From assembly GCA_017434525.1 (NCBI GenBank), contig JAFRFD010000005.1:1-46269 (forward strand): a stretch of DNA of 46,269 nucleotides. Reading direction: 5' to 3'. Below are positions 1 through 10,045 of the stretch, piece after piece. The DNA is from Methanobrevibacter sp. Lineage in GTDB: Archaea; Methanobacteriota; Methanobacteria; Methanobacteriales; Methanobacteriaceae. Both the position numbers and the translations under genes were made by a program. A model generated the notes under the pieces. The model saw only the letters and a list, made by a program, of their open reading frames with translations, was not told the DNA's origin and did no database searches. The stretch's first letter is position 1; each line of letters begins with the position of its first letter.

Positions 1-130
1 TATAAAATATATTTTATTTTTTATCATTTTTCAATTAATATTATATACTTGTTTATACAAAATTACTATTGTAAAGTTTAATTTAATTTTTTTTATGTTA
101 ACTTTATAATACATTGAATCGAGTGATTGA

Positions 131-3100
131 ATGAAGGTCAATAAAAATATTTTTATTTGCGCTATTTTAGTAGCAATGATGCTTTTCTGTGTCAGTGCAG
201 TTAGCGCAGAAGATTCAAACTTAAACGTAGCTACAAATGTAGCTTTAGATGGTATAACGGAGGGTGATGCTCTTTCTATTGCAGAAGAGGGTAGTAGCTC
301 TGGGGGTGATTTGCTAACAGTAGATGGAGCTACTGTTACTAATGACACCTTCTTTAATTATTTTGATGATACCGGTGTCATTAACAAAAGCATATCATCA
401 AGTGATCTAACCTTTAATGGTACTTTTTCAGGATTAGGCATTGATACTATTACTATTGATACACCTAAGACCATTTCAGGTGACAATGCATTATTTAAAA
501 ACATCGGATTTAAAATTTTATCTGATAATGTTACAATAAAAGGAATAGGAATTGATTTTGCATGTGACGGCGCTGCTATTGATGTTCAAGCTGACGACGT
601 AACTGTCGATGGTGTGACTATTGATGTGGCTAATACCGGTGCGGAAAATACTTATGCTGTTCGCGTGGCTGAAAGTGATAACTTTAATTTAGTTAATTCT
701 GTAATTAACTTTAATGCAACCGGTACTACTGTTATTCAACATGCAGTTGAAATTCGTGATTCCACAAATTCTAAAGTTAGAAAAAATGAGATTAATGCTA
801 ACTTGCCTGCATTAGATGTTGATTACAGTGGGGCAACTGGTATTGATATGGATTTACCTTTAGCTATTGCTATTCAAAATGGTGAAAATATAACCATTAA
901 TGAAAACAATGTAACTGTTGATGTTACAAAAGCAGTCGGATATTATCCTACTCTTGATTCATTATTGGCTAACGGTCCTAAAAACTTAGTAATTTCCGAT
1001 AACTCATTTACCCAAACTGACTTTTCAGGTGAAGGTAAAGCAGGTTACTCAAACGTTGTAGATTTATACTATTTCAACGGTGCCCAAGTTACTGGAAACA
1101 CTATTTTAGTAAACACTACAACTGGTAGTGAAGGTGCAGGTACTGCTTATACTATTCAAGCAACAGGTCCTTACACTGCTTTTGTAGTTGACGGAAATCA
1201 ATTAACCGCTGAAGGTAAAGGCCCATCTTTAGGTGTTTACTCACAGAATTATATGGGTGGAACAGACATTACTATTACTAATAATGTAATTGATGTGACC
1301 GGTTTTGCTACTGACAACCCATGGGCATTAGTTTCAGGTATGGAACTTCAGGATGACAAAGCACTTGTAAGTGGAAACACAATAACTGTAAAATCAATTA
1401 ATGATTATGATGATGCAAACAACTTGTATGGTATTAGTTATGCTCAACAAATGAGTGGTGACCACACTTATAATATAACCAACAACACAGTTTATTCTGA
1501 CAGTTTATATGCAGTTTATATTGTCAATGCAGTTAACTCCACAGTAAAAGAAAATACATTAATTGCTCATGATCTTTCAGGTAACAAAGCTATAAGCATT
1601 GCTGGTGAAAACAATGTAGTTGAAAAAAACATTCCACCAACAAAAGCTGAAATTATCATTGATTCTCCAGCAGTTTGGACTGGAAATAATGGTAATATTA
1701 GTGTAGTCGTTACCGATGCCGTTGGAAATGTCTCCATTAGAATCGGAGATAAAATCTATGAAAACTTAAAATTAGTTAATAATTCAGTTTCTCAAGAAAT
1801 TAATGCTAGTGATTTAACATTAGGTGCTAATGAAATTGAAGTAACTTACTATGGTGATGAAAACTATGCAGAAACTACTGCTGTTGGTAACTTAGAAGTT
1901 ATTGATGGTGTAATCACTGCTGATACATTCAAATACTACTTCGGTGAAGATAAGTACTTATCCGATAATGTTCCTGAAGGAGCTACCTTAGACTTCCAAG
2001 GTTCATTTATCAGTGATAACTTTACTTTGTACATTAACAAACCGGTTAACGTAATCTCTTCAACTGGTGATGCATTATTCGACAGTAACACTACTAACAG
2101 AAAATGGATTATGTTCAATATTGTTGAAGGTGCAAACAACACCAACATTACAGGCATCAACTTCTTGAATGCTGACTTATTCATTGAAGCTCCATATGTG
2201 ACTGTGGATAGCATAAATGCTGTTGCAAACATGCAAGGTGTTGGTTCCCAAACTGGATTTGTAGTATTTAGAACTGATGCTGCATATGGCACTATTAAAA
2301 ACAGTTACTTAGAAAATGGTGGAACTGGTTCAAGTATCCTTGTTTATGGTTACGGTGCTCCATACGGAACCATTGATAATAATATTATTAATGTAACCGG
2401 AAACAGTGGAAACTTAATTGGTGCAAACGCTTATGTCGGTAAAGGTGTAACACCAGCAAACATGACTGTTACAAACAACCAAATATTCAATGAACAAACT
2501 GGTACTTCATCATCTTATGCAGTAACCCTTATGGGTTCATATAATTTTGTTGAAAACAACACCATTAGACACAAAGGTGCAGGTATTGTGAATGCAAATG
2601 TTGCATGGGCTTCCGGTGCAAAAGACCCTATGGAAAACAACACATACAGAAACAATGTTATCATAGGAACTGGTATGACTGCTGCAATTGGTTCTCTTGT
2701 AGAAAACAACACCATGACTGGTGCTTTATCATTCGCTGGTGCGGGTATTGTTGCTACTGGTAACACTGCAGGATCAATGACTATCGGTACAACTTCCGCT
2801 GGCGGAAATATAACTGTTGACAACAACACAATCAATGGTGCAGTAACTATTAACAAAGCTGCTACTGGTACTGTTTTCACAAACAACCTTGTAAAAGATA
2901 CTGTAACTGTAAACTCAAATAAGAACACAATTACTGATAACCAAATTTCAACTGAAAAAGCTTATGCAATCGATTTAAAATCCACTACTAACAACACTGT
3001 AAAATACAATACTTTATCCAGTGCTGATAAGATGGGTGATGATGCAGTTAATTTCGCAGAAGATAAAGACAATGTCGTTAAAAATAATGGAATGAACGCT

Positions 3101-6100
3101 ATTATTCAAATTGAAGTTGTTAATTCCTGGAGTGGTGATAACAACACAATCAACATTACTGTTGTTAACGCTACAGGTACTGTAAATGTTAACATCAATG
3201 GTAATGAATACAAAAACATTGCTTTAGTTGACAGTAAAGCCCAATTTGAAATCCCTGCCAATAATATTGAAGTCGGATTAAACGATTTAACCGTAACTTT
3301 CAATGGTAATAAAGTTATCAGTTCTGAAAGTAAAGCTACAACATTCTATGGATTAGACAATGTCGTATTCACCGAAGTATTCTTTGACTTCTTCGATGAA
3401 AACGGTATCTTAAAAGACAGTGTTCCATACACTGATTTAATCTTTAAAGGTGATTTCGCTAAATCTAAGACTGTTCAATATATTGTCATTGATAAACCGA
3501 TTTCCATTTCAAGTGATGGTGCATCATTAAGCCTTATTGGTATTGTAATAGGATGTGATAATGTAACTATTGACGGTTTAAAATTAACCACTACAGTTAA
3601 TAGTGCTGCCTCCGCATTAGGTGATTTAATTGCTATTAATGCAAATAATGTAACTTTATCTAACTTAAATATTAATTACAGAGTTACTAGAGGAGATTAT
3701 GATGCAATCGCTATAGATGCTTTCGATGCGGATAATGTAAAACTTATTAACAACACTATTGTCTTTGCAAGTGTAATTTCAACTGATGACTATTCTGCTA
3801 ACGCTATTAATTTAGATGGTGTAACAAATGCTTTAGTTGACAATAACACAATTACCACTACTTTACCTGGTTTACTTGCACAATGGGAAAACTATGACAT
3901 GGATTATTTCTTAATGGGATTAAACTATGTAAATCCTGTTAGAATCAGAGCTAGTGAAAATATTACATTTACCAATAATGATATTGAATCAAATATAAAC
4001 AATGTGGGTAAAACCACTCCTACTATTCAAGCTTTAGTCGTTGTTGGTTCAGATAATGTTTTAGTTGACTCAAACAGCTTTAAAATGATTGATACCAAAT
4101 CCAAACCTGGCAGTGCAACATATCTTTATGCATTCAACTTTGGATATGATAAAAACCTTACTGTATTGAACAACAATTTCTATATGTCAACTACTGGTGG
4201 TCAAGATTCCGCTGGTGCTGCTTATGCTTTACAAGGTGTAGAATCTGAAATATATGTAAGTGGAAATAACATTACAACCATTTCAAACGGTCCTAACTTA
4301 GGTTTCTATGTTGCAAGTATGATGGGTGGTTCTTCCGAATCTGTCATTGCTAATAACTTCATAAATGTGACAGGTAATGCAACAACTTCCCAACAATGGG
4401 CTTTAATTTCAGGTATTGAAATTACAAACGGTAATGCAAAAATATATAACAACACTATTTACACCTACAATAAAGCAGGATATGTTGAAGACGCTCCTGT
4501 ACATGGTGTAAGTTATGGTCAATACATGTATGGTGAACGTTCATTAGATGTCCAAAATAACACTATAATCACTCAAGGAAAATACACAGTTTCAGTATTG
4601 GAAGGAACTTCATGTAATGTAACTGGAAATACTTTATATGCTGAAGAATTATTCGGTGATGACTCTGTTGCTCCAGGATATGAAGGTATTGTAGAAAACA
4701 ACACTCCACCATTTGATGCTGAAATAATTATTGAAGGTCAACCTGTATGGATTGGATCCAACTCAACTGTTACTGTAACAGTTCCTAGTGCAACAGGCAA
4801 TGTAACTATTGTAATCGGAAACAAAACCTACAAAGAAGTACCATTAGTAAACGGTACTGTAACCCTACCTGTTGATGCAACTGATTTAGTTGACGGCGCT
4901 AATGATGTAAATGTAACCTACAATGGTGATTTATACATTAAAGTGGGCAATGCTATTGGCAACTTGCAAGTAATTAGTGGTGTAATTACCAATGAAACAT
5001 TCTCCTACTACTTCAATAAATCAAATGGTAACAAATTAGCAGATATTGTTCCTGAAGGAGTAACTTTAGACTTCCAAGGTCCATTTGTCGGTGGAGACTT
5101 CTCATTATACATTAACAAACCTGAAAACATTGTTTCAACTACTGGTGATGCTGTATTTGACAGTGGAGAAAAACCTAACTACAACTGGTTTAAATTCAAT
5201 GTCGTTGAAGGAGCTAACCACACTAACATAACTGGCATTAGTATTATTAACGGTGACCTATTCATCAAAGGTGCATCTTATGTAACAGTTGATGATATCT
5301 CCATGAAAGCTAACATGAGAGGAGTAGGTTCAGGTACCGGATTCTTATCAATCCATTCAAATGCATACTACACTACCGTTAAAAACTCACACTTTGAAAA
5401 CGGTGGAACCGGTTCAAGTTGTGTTGTATTAGGTAAAGGTGGTAAATACGCTACATTTGACAACAATGTATTTGATATTACTGGTTCATCCGGAAATGTT
5501 TTATCATCCAATGTATTTGTCGGTGCTGGAGAGCTTCCACAATTTGTAAACTACACAAACAACGTAATCAACAGTCAAGTTGCAGCTTCCGGATTCATGT
5601 ACGGTATTACTGTATGTGGTGAAGGTAACATCATTGAAAACAACTCCTTACTCAACTTCAAAGGTAACGGAATTATCAACCAATTTGGCGCTACTTCAAC
5701 CAAAAACATCTACAGAAACAACACCATTACTGGTGGAGGATCAATGGCTATCGGTACTTACAGTTTAGTTGATAACAACCATATTGATGAAGGTGCATTA
5801 ACCGTAACCGAAGGATGTACATTTGTAAATAACACTGCTAAATCCTTAACTATCAGTGGTAAAAATGTTGTAGCTGAAGACAACGTAGTTTTAACTACCG
5901 TAACTATCTCAGCTGCTGCTAAAAACACTACATTCGCTGATAACATTGTAAACGGTCTTGTAACTGTAAACTCTGCAGAAAATAACATTACAAACAACAT
6001 TATTATTGCTGATAACAGTGAATATGCAGTTGATCTTAAATCAACTGAAAACAACACTGTAACTGACAACATCTTATATGCTCAAGATTTAGTCGGTGAT

Positions 6101-7558
6101 AAAGCGGTTAATTTCCTTGAAGATAAAGACAACACTGTTGAAAATAACTTCCCAATTGACCCAGTTTTAGTTGTTGAAGTGGCTGACATCAATGTCGGTG
6201 AAAACGCAACTATCAATGTTTCATTCAATGAAAATATTACTGGAACTGTTGAAGTTATAGTAGATGGTAAAAAATACCCTGTTGATGTAACTGAAGGCAA
6301 AGGTCAATTTAACGTATCCGATTTAGCTGCTAATAAATATACTGTTGGCGTAAGTTATGAAGGAGATTTATTATACATCCCAACTACTAACTCAACCGTA
6401 TTCAGCGTAAATAAATTAGACGTTAAAGATGACGTTAATGTCACTGTTCCTAATGATGTTAAACCTGGCGATAATGTTACTGTTAATGTTACTGTTCCTG
6501 ACGCTACTGGTAATGTGACTGTAATTGTTGATGGTGAATCTACTGTTGTACCATTAGATGAAAATGGTACCGCTTCTGTTCCTATTGATAATATCGGTGC
6601 AGGTAATCACGCTATTGTTGTGATGTATTCCGGAGACGATACCCATGCTCCAACTTACAAAGCAACTACAGTAAACGTTGAAAAATTAGACAGTCAACTT
6701 GATATCACTGTTCCTAGTGATGTTAAACCTGGTGATAATGTCACTGTAGGTGTTGCTGTTCCTGGTGCTACCGGTAATGTGACTGTAATTGTCGATGGCG
6801 AATCTACTGTTGTCCCATTATCCGAAGGCACTGCTTCTGTTCCTATTGATAATATAGGCGTAGGTAAACATGGTATTGTTGTGATTTATTCCGGTGATGA
6901 TACCTTTGCACCAACTTACAAAGCAACTTCAGTAAACGTTGAAAAATTAGGCAGTTCATTTAATGTAACTGAAGGCACTACATTTGAAACTTATGCTGTT
7001 GAAACTGCTGTAGGTGAAAAAGGAGCATTATACGCATTTGTATTAAGAGATTCCAATGGAAACCCTATTGCAAACGCTACAGTAACATTCGCATACAAAA
7101 CAGTGGTATTCAACTCAACCACCGATGAAAACGGTACATTATACTTAGGTATCAGTACATATCTCGCACAAGACGCACTCTGTGCAATGTCATACCTTGG
7201 AGACGAAACACACAATGCAACATTCGTAGCATTCAACTTCAAAATCCAAAAGAAACCAACAGCAATCAAAGCAGCAGCAAAAACCTATAAGGTCAGTAAG
7301 AAAAACAAATATTTAACTGTTACTTTAAAAACCATTAAAGGTGCATCCAGAGATGGAAAAACATACCTCAAGAAAGGTAAGAAAATAACCTTAACAGTAA
7401 ATGGTAAAACATACGTTGGTACCACAAATGCTAACGGTAAAGTAACATTTAAAATAACTAACCTTAACAAGAAAGGTAAATACACTGCTGTCATTAAATA
7501 TGCTGGAAGTGACACATACACAAGTGCAAAAACAAAAGTAAAACTGAAAGTTTATTAG
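131..7558 (+). CDS. Giant secreted adhesin-like protein, parallel beta-helix and Ig-like repeats
   Basis: A 2475-residue surface protein, presumably for cell-cell or cell-host contact (inferred from the family). Residues 1-26 form a signal peptide ending VSA-VSA before ED. The body is an A-B-A-B internal duplication of NxT/NNT-rich beta-helix modules: A1 from about residue 68, B1 from about 594, A2 from about 1077, B2 from about 1617. Each A module ends in an Ig-like linker (VW-G-N... GNV-I-IG-K-Y). Residues about 2010-2375 are Ig-like domains, two of them nearly identical and sharing VKPGDNVTV. The last 100 residues are Lys/Tyr/Thr-rich and end KVKLKVY, probably a wall-associating domain. 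There is no C-terminal membrane anchor. Asn and Thr are abundant. The ATG at 131 follows GAGTGATTGA and sits about 20 bases after a TTTATAATA TATA-like box (104-112). Ligand unknown. Confidence 0.88.
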   Translation: MKVNKNIFICAILVAMMLFCVSAVSAEDSNLNVATNVALDGITEGDALSIAEEGSSSGGDLLTVDGATVTNDTFFNYFDDTGVINKSISSSDLTFNGTFSGLGIDTITIDTPKTISGDNALFKNIGFKILSDNVTIKGIGIDFACDGAAIDVQADDVTVDGVTIDVANTGAENTYAVRVAESDNFNLVNSVINFNATGTTVIQHAVEIRDSTNSKVRKNEINANLPALDVDYSGATGIDMDLPLAIAIQNGENITINENNVTVDVTKAVGYYPTLDSLLANGPKNLVISDNSFTQTDFSGEGKAGYSNVVDLYYFNGAQVTGNTILVNTTTGSEGAGTAYTIQATGPYTAFVVDGNQLTAEGKGPSLGVYSQNYMGGTDITITNNVIDVTGFATDNPWALVSGMELQDDKALVSGNTITVKSINDYDDANNLYGISYAQQMSGDHTYNITNNTVYSDSLYAVYIVNAVNSTVKENTLIAHDLSGNKAISIAGENNVVEKNIPPTKAEIIIDSPAVWTGNNGNISVVVTDAVGNVSIRIGDKIYENLKLVNNSVSQEINASDLTLGANEIEVTYYGDENYAETTAVGNLEVIDGVITADTFKYYFGEDKYLSDNVPEGATLDFQGSFISDNFTLYINKPVNVISSTGDALFDSNTTNRKWIMFNIVEGANNTNITGINFLNADLFIEAPYVTVDSINAVANMQGVGSQTGFVVFRTDAAYGTIKNSYLENGGTGSSILVYGYGAPYGTIDNNIINVTGNSGNLIGANAYVGKGVTPANMTVTNNQIFNEQTGTSSSYAVTLMGSYNFVENNTIRHKGAGIVNANVAWASGAKDPMENNTYRNNVIIGTGMTAAIGSLVENNTMTGALSFAGAGIVATGNTAGSMTIGTTSAGGNITVDNNTINGAVTINKAATGTVFTNNLVKDTVTVNSNKNTITDNQISTEKAYAIDLKSTTNNTVKYNTLSSADKMGDDAVNFAEDKDNVVKNNGMNAIIQIEVVNSWSGDNNTINITVVNATGTVNVNINGNEYKNIALVDSKAQFEIPANNIEVGLNDLTVTFNGNKVISSESKATTFYGLDNVVFTEVFFDFFDENGILKDSVPYTDLIFKGDFAKSKTVQYIVIDKPISISSDGASLSLIGIVIGCDNVTIDGLKLTTTVNSAASALGDLIAINANNVTLSNLNINYRVTRGDYDAIAIDAFDADNVKLINNTIVFASVISTDDYSANAINLDGVTNALVDNNTITTTLPGLLAQWENYDMDYFLMGLNYVNPVRIRASENITFTNNDIESNINNVGKTTPTIQALVVVGSDNVLVDSNSFKMIDTKSKPGSATYLYAFNFGYDKNLTVLNNNFYMSTTGGQDSAGAAYALQGVESEIYVSGNNITTISNGPNLGFYVASMMGGSSESVIANNFINVTGNATTSQQWALISGIEITNGNAKIYNNTIYTYNKAGYVEDAPVHGVSYGQYMYGERSLDVQNNTIITQGKYTVSVLEGTSCNVTGNTLYAEELFGDDSVAPGYEGIVENNTPPFDAEIIIEGQPVWIGSNSTVTVTVPSATGNVTIVIGNKTYKEVPLVNGTVTLPVDATDLVDGANDVNVTYNGDLYIKVGNAIGNLQVISGVITNETFSYYFNKSNGNKLADIVPEGVTLDFQGPFVGGDFSLYINKPENIVSTTGDAVFDSGEKPNYNWFKFNVVEGANHTNITGISIINGDLFIKGASYVTVDDISMKANMRGVGSGTGFLSIHSNAYYTTVKNSHFENGGTGSSCVVLGKGGKYATFDNNVFDITGSSGNVLSSNVFVGAGELPQFVNYTNNVINSQVAASGFMYGITVCGEGNIIENNSLLNFKGNGIINQFGATSTKNIYRNNTITGGGSMAIGTYSLVDNNHIDEGALTVTEGCTFVNNTAKSLTISGKNVVAEDNVVLTTVTISAAAKNTTFADNIVNGLVTVNSAENNITNNIIIADNSEYAVDLKSTENNTVTDNILYAQDLVGDKAVNFLEDKDNTVENNFPIDPVLVVEVADINVGENATINVSFNENITGTVEVIVDGKKYPVDVTEGKGQFNVSDLAANKYTVGVSYEGDLLYIPTTNSTVFSVNKLDVKDDVNVTVPNDVKPGDNVTVNVTVPDATGNVTVIVDGESTVVPLDENGTASVPIDNIGAGNHAIVVMYSGDDTHAPTYKATTVNVEKLDSQLDITVPSDVKPGDNVTVGVAVPGATGNVTVIVDGESTVVPLSEGTASVPIDNIGVGKHGIVVIYSGDDTFAPTYKATSVNVEKLGSSFNVTEGTTFETYAVETAVGEKGALYAFVLRDSNGNPIANATVTFAYKTVVFNSTTDENGTLYLGISTYLAQDALCAMSYLGDETHNATFVAFNFKIQKKPTAIKAAAKTYKVSKKNKYLTVTLKTIKGASRDGKTYLKKGKKITLTVNGKTYVGTTNANGKVTFKITNLNKKGKYTAVIKYAGSDTYTSAKTKVKLKVY
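6430..6960 (+). repeat. Nearly identical Ig-like repeat pair in first adhesin
   Basis: Two tandem units of about 265 bases (6430-6699 and 6700-6960) code for near-identical Ig-like domains sharing VKPGDNVTV and VIVDGESTVVPL. The DNA matches closely too (repeated TAATGTGACTGTAATTGT), so the duplication seems recent or kept uniform by recombination. Confidence 0.8.
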
Positions 7559-7594
7559 TGAGATTTAATTCTCACTAACCTTTTTCTTTTTTTT
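7555..7594 (+). terminator. Hairpin-oligoT terminator of first adhesin gene
   Basis: TTAGTGAG (7555-7562) and CTCACTAA (7571-7578) form a perfect 8-bp stem with an 8-base loop, followed by a T-rich run to 7594. The stem begins inside the stop codon of the adhesin gene. Confidence 0.75.
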
Positions 7595-7721
7595 AGTGCA
7601 ATTTGACTTTTTTTAATGATATATTTATAAACTATTTTTAACAAAATATCTATTACCTTTTAGTAATTCTTGTTACTCTAAGAGTTATTCATTTATGGAG
7701 GTGATAGGTATAAGGAATGAT

Positions 7722-9899
7722 GTGAAATTATTCACTTTATTAATGATTATCTGCGTTATAATTTCAATTTCATCTGTTTCAGCTTTCGATTTGAATGAAA
7801 CTAATTCGACAAATAATTTGTCCAGCAATGATTTGTCCATTTTAAGTGTTGATGAAGAAGAAGTTCCAGATGAACCTGATTTGATTGTAAATAATACAAT
7901 TTATTTGGATTCGGATAATATTGATGATTATTTCACAAATGGTATTTTAAAATCAAGATTCAATGGCAAGACTCTGATCTTTAATCAGAATTTCGAAAAT
8001 CTTGGTAGATTGATCATTCATGCAAATGATGTTACGATTAAGGGCATTGGATATAATTTGAAAAATACTGTATTTCAAGTCGATGCTAAAGATGTCACAT
8101 TATCGGATTTGAATTTGGAATTGGATAGTGCATTTCCGTCAAATGACGGTGCAGCTATTGAAATCTTTTCGGACAATGTCAATCTGGTTAATGTAAACAT
8201 TAATTATATCACACCTCAAAACGTTGAAGCATATGGAATTTATGCAATGGGCAATCCTGAAAACCCATTAAGAAACCTGAAGATTAAAAATTCATATATC
8301 AACTTTGAAGGTCATAATGATGATGTCAACGTGTATAACTGTGCTTTGAAATTGGAGCATTGTAAGGATGCATTGATTGAAAACAATACTTTTATTTCAG
8401 CATTGCCTCTTAAGGACATTATCTTCGGGGCTAATGGTGCTGAACTTGCATCCGATTTGGTTTTGACTGTAGGTATTGGAAATTCCGATAACACTACATT
8501 CATTGGAAACAGTCTTTATTCAGAGGTAAACAAAAGGCCTGAAAACTTATATCCGTCCTTGGATTGTATGTTGATTTCAAAATCAGATAATTCATTAATA
8601 TGCAATAATTCCATCTTTATGACAGATTTCCTAACATATCCTGGTATTGACAATTACCTGTACGGATTGGATATATATAACTTGAAAAACATTACTGTAT
8701 GCCACAATAACATTTCTATCATTACCAGTGGTGGTAAATTGGCTGCTGGTACGGCTTATCCAATTCAGATTACTGGTCCGATTTCCCAGGTGAATATAAC
8801 TGAAAATAATTTATATTCATTCTCCAATGGTCCGAACATAGGAATATACTCTCAAAATTACTATGGTGAAACCTCTTTATCTATTACCAAAAATAGAATT
8901 AATGTCACAGGACTTGCGGGAACTCATGAATGGGCGTTGGTGGCCGGAATCGAAACACAGGATACCTGTTCAACAATCATTAACAACATTATTGAAGTGC
9001 ATAGTGTCGGTGACGTTTCAATTGACGATAATCTTTACGGCATAAGTTATCGCCAAACAACAGCAGGCGATCACCATTATGACATTGAAAACAATACTGT
9101 GTTCAGTGATGGATTTTATGCCGTCAATCTCCTGACTTCCGTTGATTCAAAGGTTGTTAACAATCTATTGGTTTCCTATAATTCCAAGGTCAATGGTGGA
9201 AATGGAGGATTTAGATATTGGGATATAAATTCACATAGGGGTTTAGAATTCTACAATAATCAGATCATGAGAGCTTTTGATTATTTTGCATTAAACAGCA
9301 ACAATGTTGATAATGGGGATACTAATGATTATTCAACACCTAAGAATAAGAATGATATTTCCAATAACCTTGACGGTTCTAAACTTTCAAGCTCTAATGA
9401 AGAAAACAAGTATTCATTCAATCCTTTAATTCCGGGCAATTCAATGGATTATGGAAGGAATGACCAATCACAAACCGGTGATGACAAAAAAGATGATGAT
9501 TCTTCAACTTCACAGGGAGACAACGGCAATCAGGGAACTGGTTCCGGCAACTCCTCCAAAAGGGAGGCAATGTCTCTAAAAGAAGCTCTGATTAATTTCA
9601 TCAATTCAAACACTGAAGGTGGAAACGTAAACACTACTTCATTCAATGGAAAAAATGTCAATGTCCAATCAAATGAAAGTGATGCAACACCGTCTGCGGA
9701 AGGAAGTGAGTCTGCTGCAAGTCAGTCAAAATCCTCTGCAAGTCCGGATTCATCTTCAGGAGAATCTGATAGTGTAAGTAAAAAGGCTTATGAAATTGAT
9801 GAGAAAAATGAAAGTAAATTCATTCCATCAGTATTTTTCATCATACCTGTGTTGATTCTGTTATTCGTTGGAATTAGACGCAAAAAATCAGATATTTAA
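7722..9899 (+). CDS. Membrane-anchored adhesin-like protein with beta-helix
   Basis: A secreted surface protein of about 725 residues. A signal peptide (hydrophobic stretch ending SISSVSA) is followed by a parallel beta-helix region homologous to module A of the preceding giant adhesin: it shares the GTAYPIQ-TGP, GP-IGIYSQNY and GISY-Q patterns. Next comes an Asp/Ser/Gly-rich low-complexity linker, then a C-terminal membrane segment (SVFFIIPVLILLFVGI) with a basic RRKK tail. It is therefore held in the membrane, unlike its two neighbours. Start choice: an ATG at 7695 is in frame, but the strong ribosome binding site GGAGGTGAT (7697-7705) overlaps it and cannot serve it. The GTG at 7722 lies 16 bases after that site and gives a normal K-initiated signal peptide, so I prefer it. 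Target unknown. Confidence 0.82.
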   Translation: MKLFTLLMIICVIISISSVSAFDLNETNSTNNLSSNDLSILSVDEEEVPDEPDLIVNNTIYLDSDNIDDYFTNGILKSRFNGKTLIFNQNFENLGRLIIHANDVTIKGIGYNLKNTVFQVDAKDVTLSDLNLELDSAFPSNDGAAIEIFSDNVNLVNVNINYITPQNVEAYGIYAMGNPENPLRNLKIKNSYINFEGHNDDVNVYNCALKLEHCKDALIENNTFISALPLKDIIFGANGAELASDLVLTVGIGNSDNTTFIGNSLYSEVNKRPENLYPSLDCMLISKSDNSLICNNSIFMTDFLTYPGIDNYLYGLDIYNLKNITVCHNNISIITSGGKLAAGTAYPIQITGPISQVNITENNLYSFSNGPNIGIYSQNYYGETSLSITKNRINVTGLAGTHEWALVAGIETQDTCSTIINNIIEVHSVGDVSIDDNLYGISYRQTTAGDHHYDIENNTVFSDGFYAVNLLTSVDSKVVNNLLVSYNSKVNGGNGGFRYWDINSHRGLEFYNNQIMRAFDYFALNSNNVDNGDTNDYSTPKNKNDISNNLDGSKLSSSNEENKYSFNPLIPGNSMDYGRNDQSQTGDDKKDDDSSTSQGDNGNQGTGSGNSSKREAMSLKEALINFINSNTEGGNVNTTSFNGKNVNVQSNESDATPSAEGSESAASQSKSSASPDSSSGESDSVSKKAYEIDEKNESKFIPSVFFIIPVLILLFVGIRRKKSDI

Positions 9900-9902
9900 T
9901 TA

Positions 9903-9933
9903 ATTAGTTGTTTTTCAACTAATCTTTTTTTTT
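9903..9933 (+). terminator. Hairpin-oligoT terminator of second adhesin gene
   Basis: ATTAGTTG (9903-9910) pairs with CAACTAAT (9916-9923) across a 5-T loop, followed by a run of about nine T. Placed four bases after the stop codon. Confidence 0.75.
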
Positions 9934-10045
9934 AATTTTTAACATTATGCTAGATAATTTTAAATATTCTTTTTTTCATAACTATATATATCATAGATAA
10001 ATGATATTTTATAAAGTATAATTAATATTAATTGGGGCATTTAAT

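Noticed and set aside
2515..2928. Minus-strand frames inside the adhesin genes
   Set aside because: Hydrophobic shadow frames opposite Asn/Thr-rich coding sequence; no ribosome binding sites.
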